NCBI RefSeq assembly: GCF_032464895.1
Contig: NZ_JAWDIC010000001.1
Coordinates: forward strand, 248,001-312,000
DNA: 64,000 nt
From: Phycicoccus sp. M110.8
Lineage (GTDB): Bacteria > Actinomycetota > Actinomycetes > Actinomycetales > Dermatophilaceae
Direction: 5' to 3'
A program made the position numbers and the translations under genes. The notes below the pieces were generated by a model. The model did no database searches. It saw only the letters and a program-made list of their open reading frames with translations, and had not been told where the DNA came from. The first letter of the stretch is position 1; every line of letters starts with the position of its first letter. Shown piece after piece: positions 38,338 through 48,513 of the stretch.

Positions 38338-39105
38338 TCAGTCCCCCAGGCCGAGGTAGTGCTCGAGCCCGACCGTCACCCCGGGGTGGTCGGCGACGGC
38401 GCGCACGCCGGCCAGGACGCCGGGCATGAACGACTCGCGGTCGAAGGAGTCGTGCCGGATCGTGAGCAGCTCGCCGGGGCCGCCGAGCAGGACCTCCTGG
38501 TGCGCGACGAGTCCGCGCAGGCGCACCGAGTGCACCGGTATGCCGTCCACCCGCGCGCCGCGCGCGCCGTCCGGGTCGTGCGTGGTGGCGTCCGGGACCT
38601 CGCCGAGCCCGGCGTCGCGGCGCGCCTCGCCGATCATGCGGGCGGTGCGGGCCGCGGTCCCGGAGGGCGCGTCGACCTTCGCCGGGTGGTGCAGCTCGAC
38701 GACCTCGACCGACTCGAAGAACCGTGCCGCCTGGGCGGCGAAGCGCATCATCAGGATCGCGCCGATAGCGAAGTTCGGCGCGATGAGCACCCCCACCTGC
38801 GGGTGGTCGGCGAGCTGCTGCCGCAGGGCCGCCAGACGGGCGTCGTCCCAGCCGGTCGTCCCGACGACGACGTGCACGTCGCGCTCGACGCAGTGGGCGA
38901 CCACCCCCGGCGAGGAGTCGGGCACGGTCAGGTCGACGACCACCTGCGCACCGCCGAGGTCACCGAGCTCGTCGCCCCGGCCGTAGCTGCCCACGAGCTC
39001 GAGGTCGTCGGCCGCCTCGACCGCGCGGCAGGCCTGCTGCCCCATCCGGCCGTTGGCGCCGACCACTGCCACGCGCGTCGTGCCGCCCTGCGTCGTCTCG
39101 CTCAC
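38338..39105 (-). CDS. dapB: 4-hydroxy-tetrahydrodipicolinate reductase
   Basis: A 255-residue enzyme that reduces the DapA product in the diaminopimelate/lysine pathway. The N-terminal NAD(P)H motif VVGANGRMGQ is near residue 14. The catalytic stretch VELHHPAKVDAPSGTA holds the general base His and catalytic Lys. The substrate loop RHDSFDRESFMPGV is also present. Length fits the family (about 245-270). The start is GTG at 39105, 6 nt after TAGGCT on the minus strand. An ATA isoleucine codon, rare here, occurs within a CGGCATAC-type motif in GIPVHS. Confidence 0.95.
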   Translation of the reverse strand: MSETTQGGTTRVAVVGANGRMGQQACRAVEAADDLELVGSYGRGDELGDLGGAQVVVDLTVPDSSPGVVAHCVERDVHVVVGTTGWDDARLAALRQQLADHPQVGVLIAPNFAIGAILMMRFAAQAARFFESVEVVELHHPAKVDAPSGTAARTARMIGEARRDAGLGEVPDATTHDPDGARGARVDGIPVHSVRLRGLVAHQEVLLGGPGELLTIRHDSFDRESFMPGVLAGVRAVADHPGVTVGLEHYLGLGD

Positions 39106-39111
39106 CGGGCC

Positions 39112-39117
39112 AGCCTA
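39112..39117 (-). promoter_or_regulatory. Leaderless -10 box of dapB
   Basis: TAGGCT on the minus strand followed by GGCCCG and the GTG at 39105 (6-nt spacer). Confidence 0.5.
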
Positions 39118-39188
39118 ACGACGCACCCGGAGTCCCCACGGCCCGGCGTCGCCGGGTGGCGCCGCGCGAGCCGTCAGGAGGACGGCCC

Positions 39189-39234
39189 GCACGACGGACG
39201 GGCCCGCCCCACCGTGGGGACGGGCCCGTCGTGC
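39189..39234 (-). terminator. Terminator of the ExeM-type nuclease gene
   Basis: A long imperfect stem: 39189-39210 (core GGGCCCGCCCC) pairs with 39216-39234 (core GGGGACGGGCCCGTC), loop ACCGT. It lies 38 bp beyond the nuclease stop codon on the minus strand. Confidence 0.7.
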
Positions 39235-39271
39235 AGCGCACACGGCATACCGCTCGCGCTCTACGAGCTCA

Positions 39272-41848
39272 CTACTTCACGAAGGCCTTGAGGCCCAGCA
39301 CGACCGGGTCGTGGTCCGAGGCACGGTACGGGCCCGGGTCGTGGAAGTCGGTGGCGTGGTAGTTGAACCGGCTGTACTCCAGGGCCACGGACTCACCGGA
39401 GTTGATGTTCCAGTGGTCGGCCCCCGTCGACATCCGCAGGCCGTAGTCGTTGACGAGGATGTGGTCCAGCGAGCCCGACAGGCCGCTGAAGGAGTACGAG
39501 TAGCTGTTCGGGTCGAAGGTCGAGCCGACGTCGGTGTAACCCGCCTTGTACAGCACGTCCAGCGGGTCCTCCTTGGTGTAGGAGTTGTAGTCGCCGGCCA
39601 TGACGACGGCCTTGGCGCCGTACTCGGCGGCCACGCCGGGCACCCAGTCGCGCAGCGCCTGCGCCTGCAGGATGCGGCTGGTCACCGAGGAGCCCTGCCC
39701 GTCGCCGGTGTCCTCGTCGCCGGGGAACGGCCCGGGCGAGCCCTTGGACTTGAAGTGGTTGACGACGAACAGGAACTTGTCGCCCTTGCCGTACTTCGCC
39801 TTGAACGTCTGGGCGATCGGCTCCCGCGCGTTGACGAACGCCTGACCCTCACCGCTCTGGTCCCCCAGCGCCCGCGACCGGTCGACCCGCATGACGCTGG
39901 CGGGCTTGTAGATCATGGCCGAGGTGATGACGTCCTGCTGGTCCAGCGGGGGCAGGTCGGTCGAGGAGGGCACGAACGCCCACGTGCCCGCGCCGGCCTT
40001 GGCGTTGAGGCTGGCGACGAGGGAGGCGAGGGCGGCGTCACGGTCGTGGCCGAACTTGGCCGAGTTCTCGATCTCCATCAGGCCCACGACGTCGGCGTCG
40101 AGCGCGGTGATGGCCGAGACCTCCTTCTCGGTCTGGCGGGCCAGGTCGGCGCTGTCCCAGGCGCCGCGCTGCTCGCAGCCCGTGCGCACGGTGTCGCCGT
40201 TGTCGTCGCGGTCCCAGTAGGCCTGGCAGCTCGAGTCCTGGTCACCGAGGTCGGTGAAGTAGTTCAGGACGTTGAACGAGGCGACCTTGAGGTCGGCGGT
40301 GCCGCGCTGGTTGATGTCCGCCGCGTCAGGCGCCGCGGTGCGCGTGTTGGCGAACTCGGCCGGCGAGGCGGCGTTGTCCGGGCCGACGACCTGCTCGGTC
40401 GGCTGGAAGCGCCACAGGTCGAAGCGGTAGTCCACGACGACCGGCTTGGTGAACGTGGCCGCGGCCCCGACCCGCACCGGCTTGGTGTTCGAGACGTATG
40501 CCGGGGTGAGGTCCCCGTTGAGCAGGCACGGCACCGGGCGCGTGCCGCAGGCACCCGCGCTGTAGCTGCTCGCGGTGAAGTTGCTCGACGAGCCGTCGTC
40601 GAGCGTGACCTTGCGCTCGGCGTTGTCCGCGACCACCGCTGCGGCCTCGGGGCTGCCCGGCGTCGCGACCTCGGTGTTCTGCAGCAGCGGGTGGTCCCCG
40701 ACCGCCAGGCCGACCTCGCCGTACTGGTTGGTGCTGTAGGTGTTGGTGACGGTGTAGTCGCCGGTCGGCTGGAACAGCATGCCCTCGATGGACTCGCGAC
40801 CCGCGTCGGTCTTCGGCCACGGGACCGTCAGGGGCTGCACCGGGCTGAAGTCGGTGCCCGCGTCCACGATGTCGGCGCCGGCAGCCGTGACCTCGGTGAG
40901 GCCGCCGAACTCGCTGACCTTGCCGGTCACCTGGACGTAGTTCCCGACGACCGCGTCGGCGTCCAGCGGCGTGCTCGAGCCGGACTGGAACACGAAGACG
41001 CCGTCCGACGCCCCGCTCGGGTCGGGCTCGGGGCCGGTCCCCTGCGTCTGCAGGAAGAACCCGTGGAAGCCGCCGGTGGGGTATGCCGCGGTGACGACAC
41101 CCTTGACGATGACGTTCTGACCGACGAGGGGCGAGGTGTCACCCGTGCCCTGGACCTCGGCGATGGTCTTCTCCACCGGGGTGCCGGGCGGCGGGGTGCC
41201 ACCGGCCCCGGGGGTCGGCGTCCCCGCCTTGAAGTCGGCCGCGTTGTCGGCGGTGTTCGTGCTCGTCGTGTTGCGCGAGACCGAGGTGCCATTGGACGTC
41301 CCGGGAGCGGCGCCGCTGCCGGCCCAGTCGCTGGCCGCACCCCAGCCGACGAAGTCGACGACCTGGGGCAGGTTGGAGCAGCCCGTCGCGCCCTTGGTGG
41401 GCGAGCAGACCGTGGACGTCAGCAGCGTCTGGTCGCTGACGAGGGCGACCTTCCCGGCGCTGCCGCTCATGGCGATCGAGCCGTCGATGTCGACGGTCAC
41501 GTCGGGCTGCGTGCGGTCGCTGCCGAAGGCCTCGCCGACGACGAACCGGCCACCGGCCGGGATGGAGCCGCTCAGGTCGGTCTTGCCGGAGAACGAGCCG
41601 GTCGCGGAGGCGTACTGCAGCGACCAGCCCGCCAGCGAGACCGGGGCGGTGGACTTGTTGACCAGCTCGATGAAGTCCCGGTCGAAGGCTCCCCCGGAGT
41701 TCCCCCCACCCCCGTAGACCTCGTTGACCACGACGGCGGCCGACGGCGACGGCGCCGCCCCCGCACTCGTCGCTGCGGTCGTCACGACCCCGGCGGCCAG
41801 GGCTGCTGCCCCCACCGCCCCCATCACTTGCCTGCGATGTACGCGCAC
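39272..41848 (-). CDS. Secreted ExeM/NucH-type extracellular endonuclease
   Basis: An 858-residue exported nuclease. The start is GTG at 41848 with GGAGGAG 4 bp upstream; the signal peptide runs MRVHRRQVMGAVGAAALAAG to a likely cut near SAGA. Domains: a lamin-tail domain (about residues 35-160, VVNEVYGGGGNSGGAFDRDF, LAGWSLQYAS), an OB-fold-like ExeM insert, then a C-terminal endonuclease/exonuclease/phosphatase domain. The last shows KVASFNVLNYFTD, GLMEIENS, VVMAGDYNSY, LDHILVND and ASDHDPVVLGL, so catalytic Glu, Asp and His are all present. ExeM-type enzymes degrade extracellular DNA for nutrients or biofilm remodelling. There is no anchoring signal, so it is probably released. Confidence 0.92.
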   Translation of the reverse strand: MRVHRRQVMGAVGAAALAAGVVTTAATSAGAAPSPSAAVVVNEVYGGGGNSGGAFDRDFIELVNKSTAPVSLAGWSLQYASATGSFSGKTDLSGSIPAGGRFVVGEAFGSDRTQPDVTVDIDGSIAMSGSAGKVALVSDQTLLTSTVCSPTKGATGCSNLPQVVDFVGWGAASDWAGSGAAPGTSNGTSVSRNTTSTNTADNAADFKAGTPTPGAGGTPPPGTPVEKTIAEVQGTGDTSPLVGQNVIVKGVVTAAYPTGGFHGFFLQTQGTGPEPDPSGASDGVFVFQSGSSTPLDADAVVGNYVQVTGKVSEFGGLTEVTAAGADIVDAGTDFSPVQPLTVPWPKTDAGRESIEGMLFQPTGDYTVTNTYSTNQYGEVGLAVGDHPLLQNTEVATPGSPEAAAVVADNAERKVTLDDGSSSNFTASSYSAGACGTRPVPCLLNGDLTPAYVSNTKPVRVGAAATFTKPVVVDYRFDLWRFQPTEQVVGPDNAASPAEFANTRTAAPDAADINQRGTADLKVASFNVLNYFTDLGDQDSSCQAYWDRDDNGDTVRTGCEQRGAWDSADLARQTEKEVSAITALDADVVGLMEIENSAKFGHDRDAALASLVASLNAKAGAGTWAFVPSSTDLPPLDQQDVITSAMIYKPASVMRVDRSRALGDQSGEGQAFVNAREPIAQTFKAKYGKGDKFLFVVNHFKSKGSPGPFPGDEDTGDGQGSSVTSRILQAQALRDWVPGVAAEYGAKAVVMAGDYNSYTKEDPLDVLYKAGYTDVGSTFDPNSYSYSFSGLSGSLDHILVNDYGLRMSTGADHWNINSGESVALEYSRFNYHATDFHDPGPYRASDHDPVVLGLKAFVK

Positions 41849-41970
41849 AGCACTCCTCCAGAGCCAGACACGGAAACGGCGGGCGCCGGACGGTGGTCCG
41901 GGCCCGAGGGGGCATCGAACCACGTCGGCGGCGACCGCGGAACGGCCGAAAAGCGTCCGGAAGGTAAAGG

Positions 41971-43194
41971 TCAGGTCAGGTTTTCGAGCGGCACCCCGGA
42001 GTCTGCGAGCCGGTCCGGGTCAACCGTGGCCCGCGAGCGGATCAGGCCCTCAACCTGGTCGCCGACGTCCCAGACGTTGACGTTCATGCCAGCCGTCACG
42101 ACGCCGCCGCGGAGCCAGAAGGCCATGAACTCCCGGCCCGGCAGGTCGCCGCGGATCACGACGTCGTCGTCCGGGCTGCCGAGGCCGCGGTACTCCAGGC
42201 CCAGGTCGTACTGGTCGCTGAAGAAGAACGGGAGCTCGGGCTCCGGGCCGTCCTGGTCGAGCATGGCCGCGACGACGACCTGTGGCTGGTTGAGCGCGTT
42301 CGCCCAGTGTTCGACCCGCACCCGCCGGCCGAGGAAGGGGTGCTCGACGTTGGCGACGTCGCCGACGACGAACACGTCCGGGTCGCTGGTGCGGCCGGCC
42401 GCGTCCGCCAGCACCCCGTTGTCGACCTCGAGCCCGGCGTCCTTCGCCAGCTCGACGTTGGGGGCGGCACCCACGCCGACGACGACCACGTCGGCGTCGA
42501 CGACCGAGCCGTCCGACAGGCGCACCCCGGTGACCCGGCCGCCCTCGCCGGTGAGCTCCTCGATGCTGACGTTGGTACGCAGGTCGACGCCGTGGTCGCG
42601 GTGCAGGTCCGCGAAGACCCGGGACACCCGCTGGCCGAGCACCCGCACGAGGGGCAGGTCGAGCGCTTCGAGCACGGTCACCTGCGCGCCGGCCTCACGG
42701 GCGGCCGAGGCGACCTCGAGCCCGATCCAGCCGCCGCCGATCAGCACCACGCGGCGTCCCTCGCGCAGCTCGGCGCGCAGGCGGTCGCTGTCCTCGATCG
42801 TCCTCAGGGTGAGGACGCCGTCGAGGTCCGCGCCCGGCAGGTCGAGCCGGCGTGGGGTGCTGCCCGTCGCAAGGAGGAGCCGGTCGTAGTGGAGGCGCTC
42901 CCCCGCCTCGAGGACGACCTCGTGGGCCTCGCGGTCGACCGACGCCACCCGGGTGCCGGTGCGCACCTCGACGCCGTGCTCGGCATACCAGCCCTCGTCG
43001 TGGACGAACGCGTCGTCGAGCCCCTCGCCCGTCTTGAGGTAGTCCTTGGACAGCGGCGGGCGCTCGTACGGCAGGTGCTGCTCCCCGGCGAGCAGCACGA
43101 GCCGGCCCTCGAAACCCCGCTCCCGCAGCTGCTCCACGGCCTTGGCCCCTGCGAGCCCGCCACCCACCACCACGAACGTCCTGTCGTCAGCCAT
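41971..43194 (-). CDS. FAD-dependent ferredoxin/rubredoxin reductase family oxidoreductase
   Basis: A 407-residue flavoprotein with an N-terminal FAD motif VVVGGGLAGAKAVEQL, then YERPPLSKDYL. The second nucleotide motif is VVLIGGGWIGLEVASAARE for NAD(P)H, followed by VFVVGDVAN for FAD. A reductase C-terminal domain follows (VEHWANALNQ). It would pass electrons from NAD(P)H to a ferredoxin or rubredoxin for a P450 or dioxygenase. No ferredoxin, P450 or oxygenase gene is adjacent, so its partner is unknown. The ATG at 43194 is chosen over an upstream Met in the same frame. Confidence 0.87.
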   Translation of the reverse strand: MADDRTFVVVGGGLAGAKAVEQLRERGFEGRLVLLAGEQHLPYERPPLSKDYLKTGEGLDDAFVHDEGWYAEHGVEVRTGTRVASVDREAHEVVLEAGERLHYDRLLLATGSTPRRLDLPGADLDGVLTLRTIEDSDRLRAELREGRRVVLIGGGWIGLEVASAAREAGAQVTVLEALDLPLVRVLGQRVSRVFADLHRDHGVDLRTNVSIEELTGEGGRVTGVRLSDGSVVDADVVVVGVGAAPNVELAKDAGLEVDNGVLADAAGRTSDPDVFVVGDVANVEHPFLGRRVRVEHWANALNQPQVVVAAMLDQDGPEPELPFFFSDQYDLGLEYRGLGSPDDDVVIRGDLPGREFMAFWLRGGVVTAGMNVNVWDVGDQVEGLIRSRATVDPDRLADSGVPLENLT

Positions 43195-43252
43195 GGGCCA
43201 AGCCTCTGTCGGGCCCGGAAAGTCGGCAACCCGCGCGGGAGTGAGCAAGCGC

Positions 43253-45319
43253 TCAGCCGGGCCGGCGGAAGCACAGGAAGTCCGGTCCCGCCGGCTCCGA
43301 CTTCCACCCGAGTTTCCGCATCTCGGCGCGATAGGTGGGTTGGGCGCCGTCCAAGCACACGAGGGTGACGTGCAGCATGTCCAGATGAGTGCCGAAGGTC
43401 CGCGGAACCTTGGGGGGCTGCACAGCCATCGTGCGGCTCAGGATGGTCCGCGACTGGTGCACAAGAGCAGGCTCCTCGAGTGACTGGAGGAAGAAGCGTC
43501 GTGGGTCCACTGCGTGGAGGCGGGTAGTCGTCAGGGCTAGCGCGGCCATGGTCTCGCTAGGTGCCAGGACCGTACCTCGTCCAGGATAGAGCCGCACCAT
43601 CTCAGCAGCCCGATCGAGCGAGGCAACCGGGAACTTCCACTGGGGATGCGGCATGAGGGGGGCAGGGCCGTCCCGCACCCAGATCAGCGCCCCGACGGAC
43701 ACGATGGTGCTGACGAGCGCGATCGGCACCCCGCCCCTCAGGAGGGCGACGGCCGATCTGCGCAGGCGGCTCCCCTCCAGCTGCCAGACGTCCCAGAGAC
43801 CGGTGCCCAGCAGACCCACGAGGACGGGGAGCGGTGCGAGCCAGGCGAGCCGCCACAGGACCGGTCCAGCGCCCGTGAGCTCGTTGAACAGCTCGGGCAT
43901 GAAGGGCGCCAGCGCCACGACCAGGGACACCGCGCCTGCCGCTGCCACGACTCGAGCCGCGCCGCTGCGGGCACACCACGGGCCCACGACAAGGGCGACG
44001 AGTCCGAGTGTCCCCCACCAGCCGTGCCCGATGACGTTGTAGAAGGCCTGGTCTGCCGTGCGCAGGATGGCCCCGAAGGATTGGTCGTGCGTCATCCTCG
44101 ACACGACCACGCCCGTCCCTATCGGATAGGCGGCGAGCAGTGCGACACCCGCGAAACCGCGGTTGCGGCACGCCGCCAGAGCGGCGCAGATGCCCAGAAC
44201 CAGGGGCGGCAGCAGGAAGACAGCCGAGGACGTCAGGCCCACACCGGCTGCGCCGACCAGGAACAGCAGACCGAGGTCCCACGGGTTTCGCTCACGTGCC
44301 CACCGGGTGGCGACGACGTACAGGAAGGGCAGCAGGGCACAGAGGAAGACCACCTTGCCCTGCCAGATAGCACGAATGAAGATCGAGCTCAGTGCAGTGC
44401 TGCCGTGTGCCCCCGGGGCCATGTTCATGCCCCATGCGAGATATGCCGCCGTACCGGCGAAGGCGACAACGGCCGGGCCTCGACTCCACGACCGCACCAG
44501 CCACCACATCACCCAGACTGCAGCCGTTGCTGCGACCAGAGGCGTGAGGACGTAGGCCCCCGTACCGCCGCTGAACCCCAGGGCATGCCCCCAGGCGCCC
44601 TGGAGCACCTCGATGGACTGCACCGGAACGGTGCCGGCGCCGCGCAACGCCGGCAGCGCCTGGTCGCTGTAGACGGTGTCCCGCAGTGGGATCACGCCGC
44701 GCTCTGCGACGAAGACCGCCTTGTTCACGTAGAACACGTCGTCGTAGGAGACGTTGCGCAGGTAGAGACTGACCACAGCAGCCCCCACCCCTACGACCAA
44801 GGCAGCCAGGCTGCCGACCACCGCGACCCATGACGTGGTCCCCCGACCAGGCTGGGCGCGCCTCAGCCGGGGTTGGACAACCGCCGCGGCGACGAGCGGC
44901 ACCAGCCCGCCCACGGCCAGTGCCCAGCCAACCGGGTAGACCGCCGGCGTCTGTGGTGCGAGGACGACTGCCGCCGCTATGAGCAGCGCTGCGCCCAGCA
45001 GGAACAGGACGGCGACGAGTCGGCTCGCACGGCTGGACGGCGTCTCGATGACCACTCTGCGGTGTCGTCGCCACACCCAAGGGGAGAGGCCGGCGGTCGC
45101 CGCGGCGCTGACCACCAGCAGCGGGGTGGTGGACAAGTGTCGCGTCCAGCAGGCGAGGTGATACGCCACGGTCCACAGCCCGAAGAACCAGAAGCCGAGC
45201 TCCACGATGGGGTCGACCACCCGGTCGATGGGCGACCGAGGTACCGGCACCTGCCCGATGGGCTGCAGCTTCGCCGTGGATGCGCCGACATCCGGATCGT
45301 CCTTACCCGCATCGGGCAT
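43253..45319 (-). CDS. Large polytopic membrane protein, possibly DUF6077/GT-C-like
   Basis: A 688-residue protein with about 12-14 transmembrane helices and a C-terminal soluble part of roughly 130 residues. The first large extracytoplasmic loop contains SYDDVFYVNKAVFVAERG, a position where GT-C glycosyltransferases carry catalytic acids, so an acidic DD pair is suggestive. Family identity (DUF6077-like) is a memory-based guess. Codon use and base composition look less GC-rich than neighbours, and there is no CGGCATAC motif. GAGGATG precedes the ATG and TATGCT (minus strand, 45354-45359) is a possible -10 box. It probably serves cell-envelope glycan or polymer synthesis, but this is not shown. 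Confidence 0.6.
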   Translation of the reverse strand: MPDAGKDDPDVGASTAKLQPIGQVPVPRSPIDRVVDPIVELGFWFFGLWTVAYHLACWTRHLSTTPLLVVSAAATAGLSPWVWRRHRRVVIETPSSRASRLVAVLFLLGAALLIAAAVVLAPQTPAVYPVGWALAVGGLVPLVAAAVVQPRLRRAQPGRGTTSWVAVVGSLAALVVGVGAAVVSLYLRNVSYDDVFYVNKAVFVAERGVIPLRDTVYSDQALPALRGAGTVPVQSIEVLQGAWGHALGFSGGTGAYVLTPLVAATAAVWVMWWLVRSWSRGPAVVAFAGTAAYLAWGMNMAPGAHGSTALSSIFIRAIWQGKVVFLCALLPFLYVVATRWARERNPWDLGLLFLVGAAGVGLTSSAVFLLPPLVLGICAALAACRNRGFAGVALLAAYPIGTGVVVSRMTHDQSFGAILRTADQAFYNVIGHGWWGTLGLVALVVGPWCARSGAARVVAAAGAVSLVVALAPFMPELFNELTGAGPVLWRLAWLAPLPVLVGLLGTGLWDVWQLEGSRLRRSAVALLRGGVPIALVSTIVSVGALIWVRDGPAPLMPHPQWKFPVASLDRAAEMVRLYPGRGTVLAPSETMAALALTTTRLHAVDPRRFFLQSLEEPALVHQSRTILSRTMAVQPPKVPRTFGTHLDMLHVTLVCLDGAQPTYRAEMRKLGWKSEPAGPDFLCFRRPG

Positions 45320-45391
45320 GGGTCATCCTCGCTTCCCCCGCGCGCCTGTGTTCAGCATAGCCATCACCCTCGGGCGCACACGCCGACCGCA

Positions 45392-45425
45392 GCGGGCTGG
45401 CACACCGCATCGGGTGCCAGCCCGC
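45392..45425 (-). terminator. Terminator of pnp
   Basis: GCGGGCTGGCAC (45392-45403) and GTGCCAGCCCGC (45414-45425) form a perfect 12-bp stem with a 10-nt loop, 19 bp after the pnp stop on the minus strand. Confidence 0.85.
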
Positions 45426-45444
45426 CGAACGGGTGGTGCGTGCG

Positions 45445-47859
45445 TCAGCCCGCGGCGTCCTCGGAGGTCGCGGGAGCCGCTGCGGGCTCCTCGCCACCCT
45501 CGGCGGAGTCGCCACGGCCGCGACGACGGCGGTTGCGGCTGCGACCACTCTCGCGGCGCTCGCCCCGGTCCTCGGAGCGGCCCTCGCCACCCTCGGAGCC
45601 GGACTCGTCGTCGCCGGCGCCCGAGGCGTCGGACCCGGCGGCCTCGGAGGAGGCGTCGCCGCCCTCACCCTCCGGGAGCACCGCGGCGAGCGAGAGCTTG
45701 CCGCGCGGGTCGATCTCCTTGAGCTCGACCTGGACCTTCTGGCCCACGGCCAGGACGTCCTCGACGGCGTCGATCCGCTTGCCGCCGACGAGCTTGCGCA
45801 CCTCGGAGATGTGCAGCAGGCCGTCCTTGCCGGGCAGCAGGGAGATGAACGCACCGAACGTGGTGGTCTTGACGACGGTCCCGAGGAACCGCTCGCCGAT
45901 CTCCGGCATCTGCGGGTTCGCGATGGCGTTGACCATGGCGCGAGCCGCCTCCGCCGACGGGCCGTCGGTGGCGCCGATGTAGACCGTGCCGTCGTCCTCG
46001 ATCGAGATGTCGGCGCCGGTCTCGTCCTGGATCTGGTTGATCATCTTGCCCTTCGGTCCGATGACCTCGCCGATCTTGTCGACCGGGACCTGCACGCTGA
46101 TGACGCGAGGAGCGAAGGGGCTCATCTCGTCGGGCGTGTCGATGGCCTCGTTCATGACGTCGAGGATGTGCAGGCGGGCGTCACGGGCCTGGGTCAGCGC
46201 GCCGGCCAGCACCGAGGCGGGAATGCCGTCGAGCTTGGTGTCGAGCTGGATGGCCGTGACGAACTCGCGCGTGCCGGCGACCTTGAAGTCCATGTCGCCG
46301 AACGCATCCTCGGCACCGAGGATGTCGGTGAGCGCGGCGTACTGCGTCTCGCCGTCGACCTCGTCGGACACCAGGCCCATCGCGATGCCGGCGACCGGGG
46401 CGCGCAGCGGCACACCGGCGTTCAGCAGCGACAGGGTGCTGGCGCAGACCGAGCCCATGGACGTCGAGCCGTTGGAGCCGAGGGCCTCGGACACCTGGCG
46501 GATCGCGTAGGGGAACTCCTCGCGCGTCGGCAGCACGGGCATGAGCGCCCGCTCGGCGAGCGCGCCGTGGCCGATCTCGCGGCGCTTGGGCGAGCCCACG
46601 CGACCGGTCTCACCGGTGGAGAACGGCGGGAAGTTGTAGTTGTGCATGTAGCGCTTGCGCGTCACCGGGGAGAGGGTGTCGAGCTGCTGCTCCATGCGGA
46701 GCATGTTCAGGGTGGTGACACCCATGATCTGGGTCTCGCCGCGCTCGAACAGCGCCGAGCCGTGCACGCGCGGCAGGACCTCGACCTCGGCGCCCAGGGC
46801 GCGGATGTCGGCGAGGCCACGGCCGTCGATGCGGACCTTGTCGCGCAGGATGCGCTGGCGGATGAGCTTCTTCTGCACGGAGCGGTATGCCGCGGAGACT
46901 TCCTTCTCCCGGCCCTCGAACTCCTTGCCCTCACCGGCGAGGGACTCCTTGGCGGCGTCCTTGATCTCGTCGATGCGCTCCTCGCGCTCCTGCTTGCCGG
47001 CGATGGTCAGCGCCTGCGCCAGGTCGGCGGAGGTCGCGGCCTCGACCGCGGCGTACACGTCGTCCTCGTAGTCGAGGAAGATCGGGAACTCCTGGACGGG
47101 CTTGGCGGCCTTGCTCGCCAGCTCGGCCTGCGCCTCGCACAGGACGCGGATGAACTTCTTGGCGGCCTCGAGGCCCTCGGCCACGACCTCCTCGGTCGGG
47201 GCCTGCTTGCCCTCGTTCCTGACCAGGTCCCAGGTGGACTCGGTGGACTCCGCCTCGACCATCATGATGGCCACGTCGTCGCCCGCGATGCGGCCGGCGA
47301 CGACCATGTCGAACGTCGAGCGCTCGATGTCGCTGAAGTTCGGGAAGGCGACCCACTGGCCGTCGATGAGGCTGACCCGGACGCCACCGACCGGGCCGCT
47401 GAACGGCAGGCCCGAGATCTGCGTCGAGGCGCTGGCCGCGTTGATGGCGAGCACGTCGTACTGGTGGTCGGGGTTGAGCGCCAGGACCGTGATGACGACC
47501 TGGACCTCGTTGCGCAGGCCCTTGGTGAAGGTCGGGCGCAGCGGCCGGTCGATCAGGCGGCAGGTGAGGATGGCGTCGGTCGACGGGCGACCCTCACGAC
47601 GGAAGAACGAGCCGGGGATCTTGCCCGCGGCGTACATCCGCTCCTCGACGTCGACGGTCAGGGGGAAGAAGTCGAAACCCTCGCGCGGGTGCTTCCCGGC
47701 GGTGGTGGTGGAGAGGAGCATCGTGTCCTCGTCCAGGTATGCGGCGACGGCGCCGCCGGCCTGCTTGGCCAGTCGTCCGGTCTCGAACCGGACCGTGCGG
47801 GTGCCGAACGAGCCGTTGTCGATGGTGGCTTCGGCGATGGTGATCTCTGGACCCTCCAT
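45445..47859 (-). CDS. pnp: Polynucleotide phosphorylase (GPSI type)
   Basis: An 804-residue 3'-5' exoribonuclease/polymerase. Two RNase PH domains are joined by an all-helical domain. Recognisable stretches are [21 protein letters not shown] with [52 protein letters not shown], then KH ([20 protein letters not shown]) and S1 domains ([20 protein letters not shown]). A long C-terminal extension follows (about residues 725-804), acidic then Arg-rich (RNRRRRGRG), likely disordered and RNA-binding. In Streptomyces the GPSI form also makes (p)ppGpp, but this is debated. ATG follows GGAGGG. It lies 160 bp downstream of rpsO. Confidence 0.97.
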   Translation of the reverse strand: MEGPEITIAEATIDNGSFGTRTVRFETGRLAKQAGGAVAAYLDEDTMLLSTTTAGKHPREGFDFFPLTVDVEERMYAAGKIPGSFFRREGRPSTDAILTCRLIDRPLRPTFTKGLRNEVQVVITVLALNPDHQYDVLAINAASASTQISGLPFSGPVGGVRVSLIDGQWVAFPNFSDIERSTFDMVVAGRIAGDDVAIMMVEAESTESTWDLVRNEGKQAPTEEVVAEGLEAAKKFIRVLCEAQAELASKAAKPVQEFPIFLDYEDDVYAAVEAATSADLAQALTIAGKQEREERIDEIKDAAKESLAGEGKEFEGREKEVSAAYRSVQKKLIRQRILRDKVRIDGRGLADIRALGAEVEVLPRVHGSALFERGETQIMGVTTLNMLRMEQQLDTLSPVTRKRYMHNYNFPPFSTGETGRVGSPKRREIGHGALAERALMPVLPTREEFPYAIRQVSEALGSNGSTSMGSVCASTLSLLNAGVPLRAPVAGIAMGLVSDEVDGETQYAALTDILGAEDAFGDMDFKVAGTREFVTAIQLDTKLDGIPASVLAGALTQARDARLHILDVMNEAIDTPDEMSPFAPRVISVQVPVDKIGEVIGPKGKMINQIQDETGADISIEDDGTVYIGATDGPSAEAARAMVNAIANPQMPEIGERFLGTVVKTTTFGAFISLLPGKDGLLHISEVRKLVGGKRIDAVEDVLAVGQKVQVELKEIDPRGKLSLAAVLPEGEGGDASSEAAGSDASGAGDDESGSEGGEGRSEDRGERRESGRSRNRRRRGRGDSAEGGEEPAAAPATSEDAAG

Positions 47860-47981
47860 GGGCCCTCCGTTCTGTTCTCTCAGCGAACCTCGCGCATCGT
47901 CGTTGTGCGCGGGCTTCCTTCTGTGTGCGGCTCCGCAGCTCGTGCGGGACCGCCCTCCCGTATTCAGTTGTCCATGCGAAA

Positions 47982-48009
47982 GGGACGGCCCCCGTGTGGA
48001 GACCGTCCC
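47982..48009 (-). terminator. Hairpin between rpsO and pnp
   Basis: GGGACGG (47982-47988) pairs with CCGTCCC (48003-48009), 14-nt loop, 10 bp after the rpsO stop. It could terminate or process the rpsO transcript; read-through would give an rpsO-pnp mRNA. Confidence 0.6.
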
Positions 48010-48019
48010 AGTCGGATGC

Positions 48020-48289
48020 TTATCGGCGCAGGCCGAGGCGCTTGATCAGCGAGCGGTAGCGCTCGATGTCGACGCTCTCCAGGTAACGCAGGAGGCGGCG
48101 GCGACGGCCCACGAGGAGCAGGAGCCCGCGGCGGCTGTGGTGGTCGTGCTTGTGCGTCCGCGAGTGCTCGGTGAGGTCCTTGATGCGCTGCGTGAGCAGG
48201 GCGATCTGCACCTCCGGCGAGCCGGTGTCGCCCTCGGCGGTGGCGTACTCGGCCATGATCTTCTTCTTGACGTCGGCGTCCAACGACAT
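48020..48289 (-). CDS. rpsO: Ribosomal protein S15
   Basis: An 89-residue S15, complete and of standard length. Key rRNA-binding parts: [37 protein letters not shown] and [17 protein letters not shown]. It binds 16S rRNA early in small-subunit assembly. AGAAGGAGAG upstream is a good ribosome-binding site. The 5' leader (48290-48380) contains GC-rich inverted repeats, which could carry the usual S15 autoregulation, but I see no diagnostic structure. Confidence 0.97.
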   Translation of the reverse strand: MSLDADVKKKIMAEYATAEGDTGSPEVQIALLTQRIKDLTEHSRTHKHDHHSRRGLLLLVGRRRRLLRYLESVDIERYRSLIKRLGLRR

Positions 48290-48383
48290 GGGGCGACACT
48301 CTCCTTCTCAGGGTTGTTGCGCGGTGCGCCGGGGCTTGTCCCACCGGGCTCTCTCGATCCGCGGCCGTTCTACGGCAGTGCTC

Positions 48384-48471
48384 AGGCTACCAGCGGGCGC
48401 TCCACGCCCCTAATTGCACAGGGGCGCGTCGAGAGTGCCGATTTTCCAGGGTGAGGGCGCTCGACTAGCCT
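48384..48471. promoter_or_regulatory. Divergent promoters of rpsO and the SGNH acyltransferase, with hairpin
   Basis: TAGCCT reads on both strands: minus at 48384-48389 towards rpsO, plus at 48466-48471 towards the acyltransferase. Both are good actinobacterial -10 boxes; -35 boxes are weak. Between them CGCCCC (48405-48410) and GGGGCG (48421-48426) form a stem with loop TAATTGCACA. Confidence 0.45.
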
Positions 48472-48513
48472 GCGTGGGCGTCCTTGCCCCGCCTTGAGCG
48501 CACCGGGGGGATC

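Noticed and set aside
45433-48045. An 870-codon plus-strand frame across pnp
   Set aside because: Antisense shadow of pnp, with Asp/Val/Leu/Gly-rich composition and no motif.
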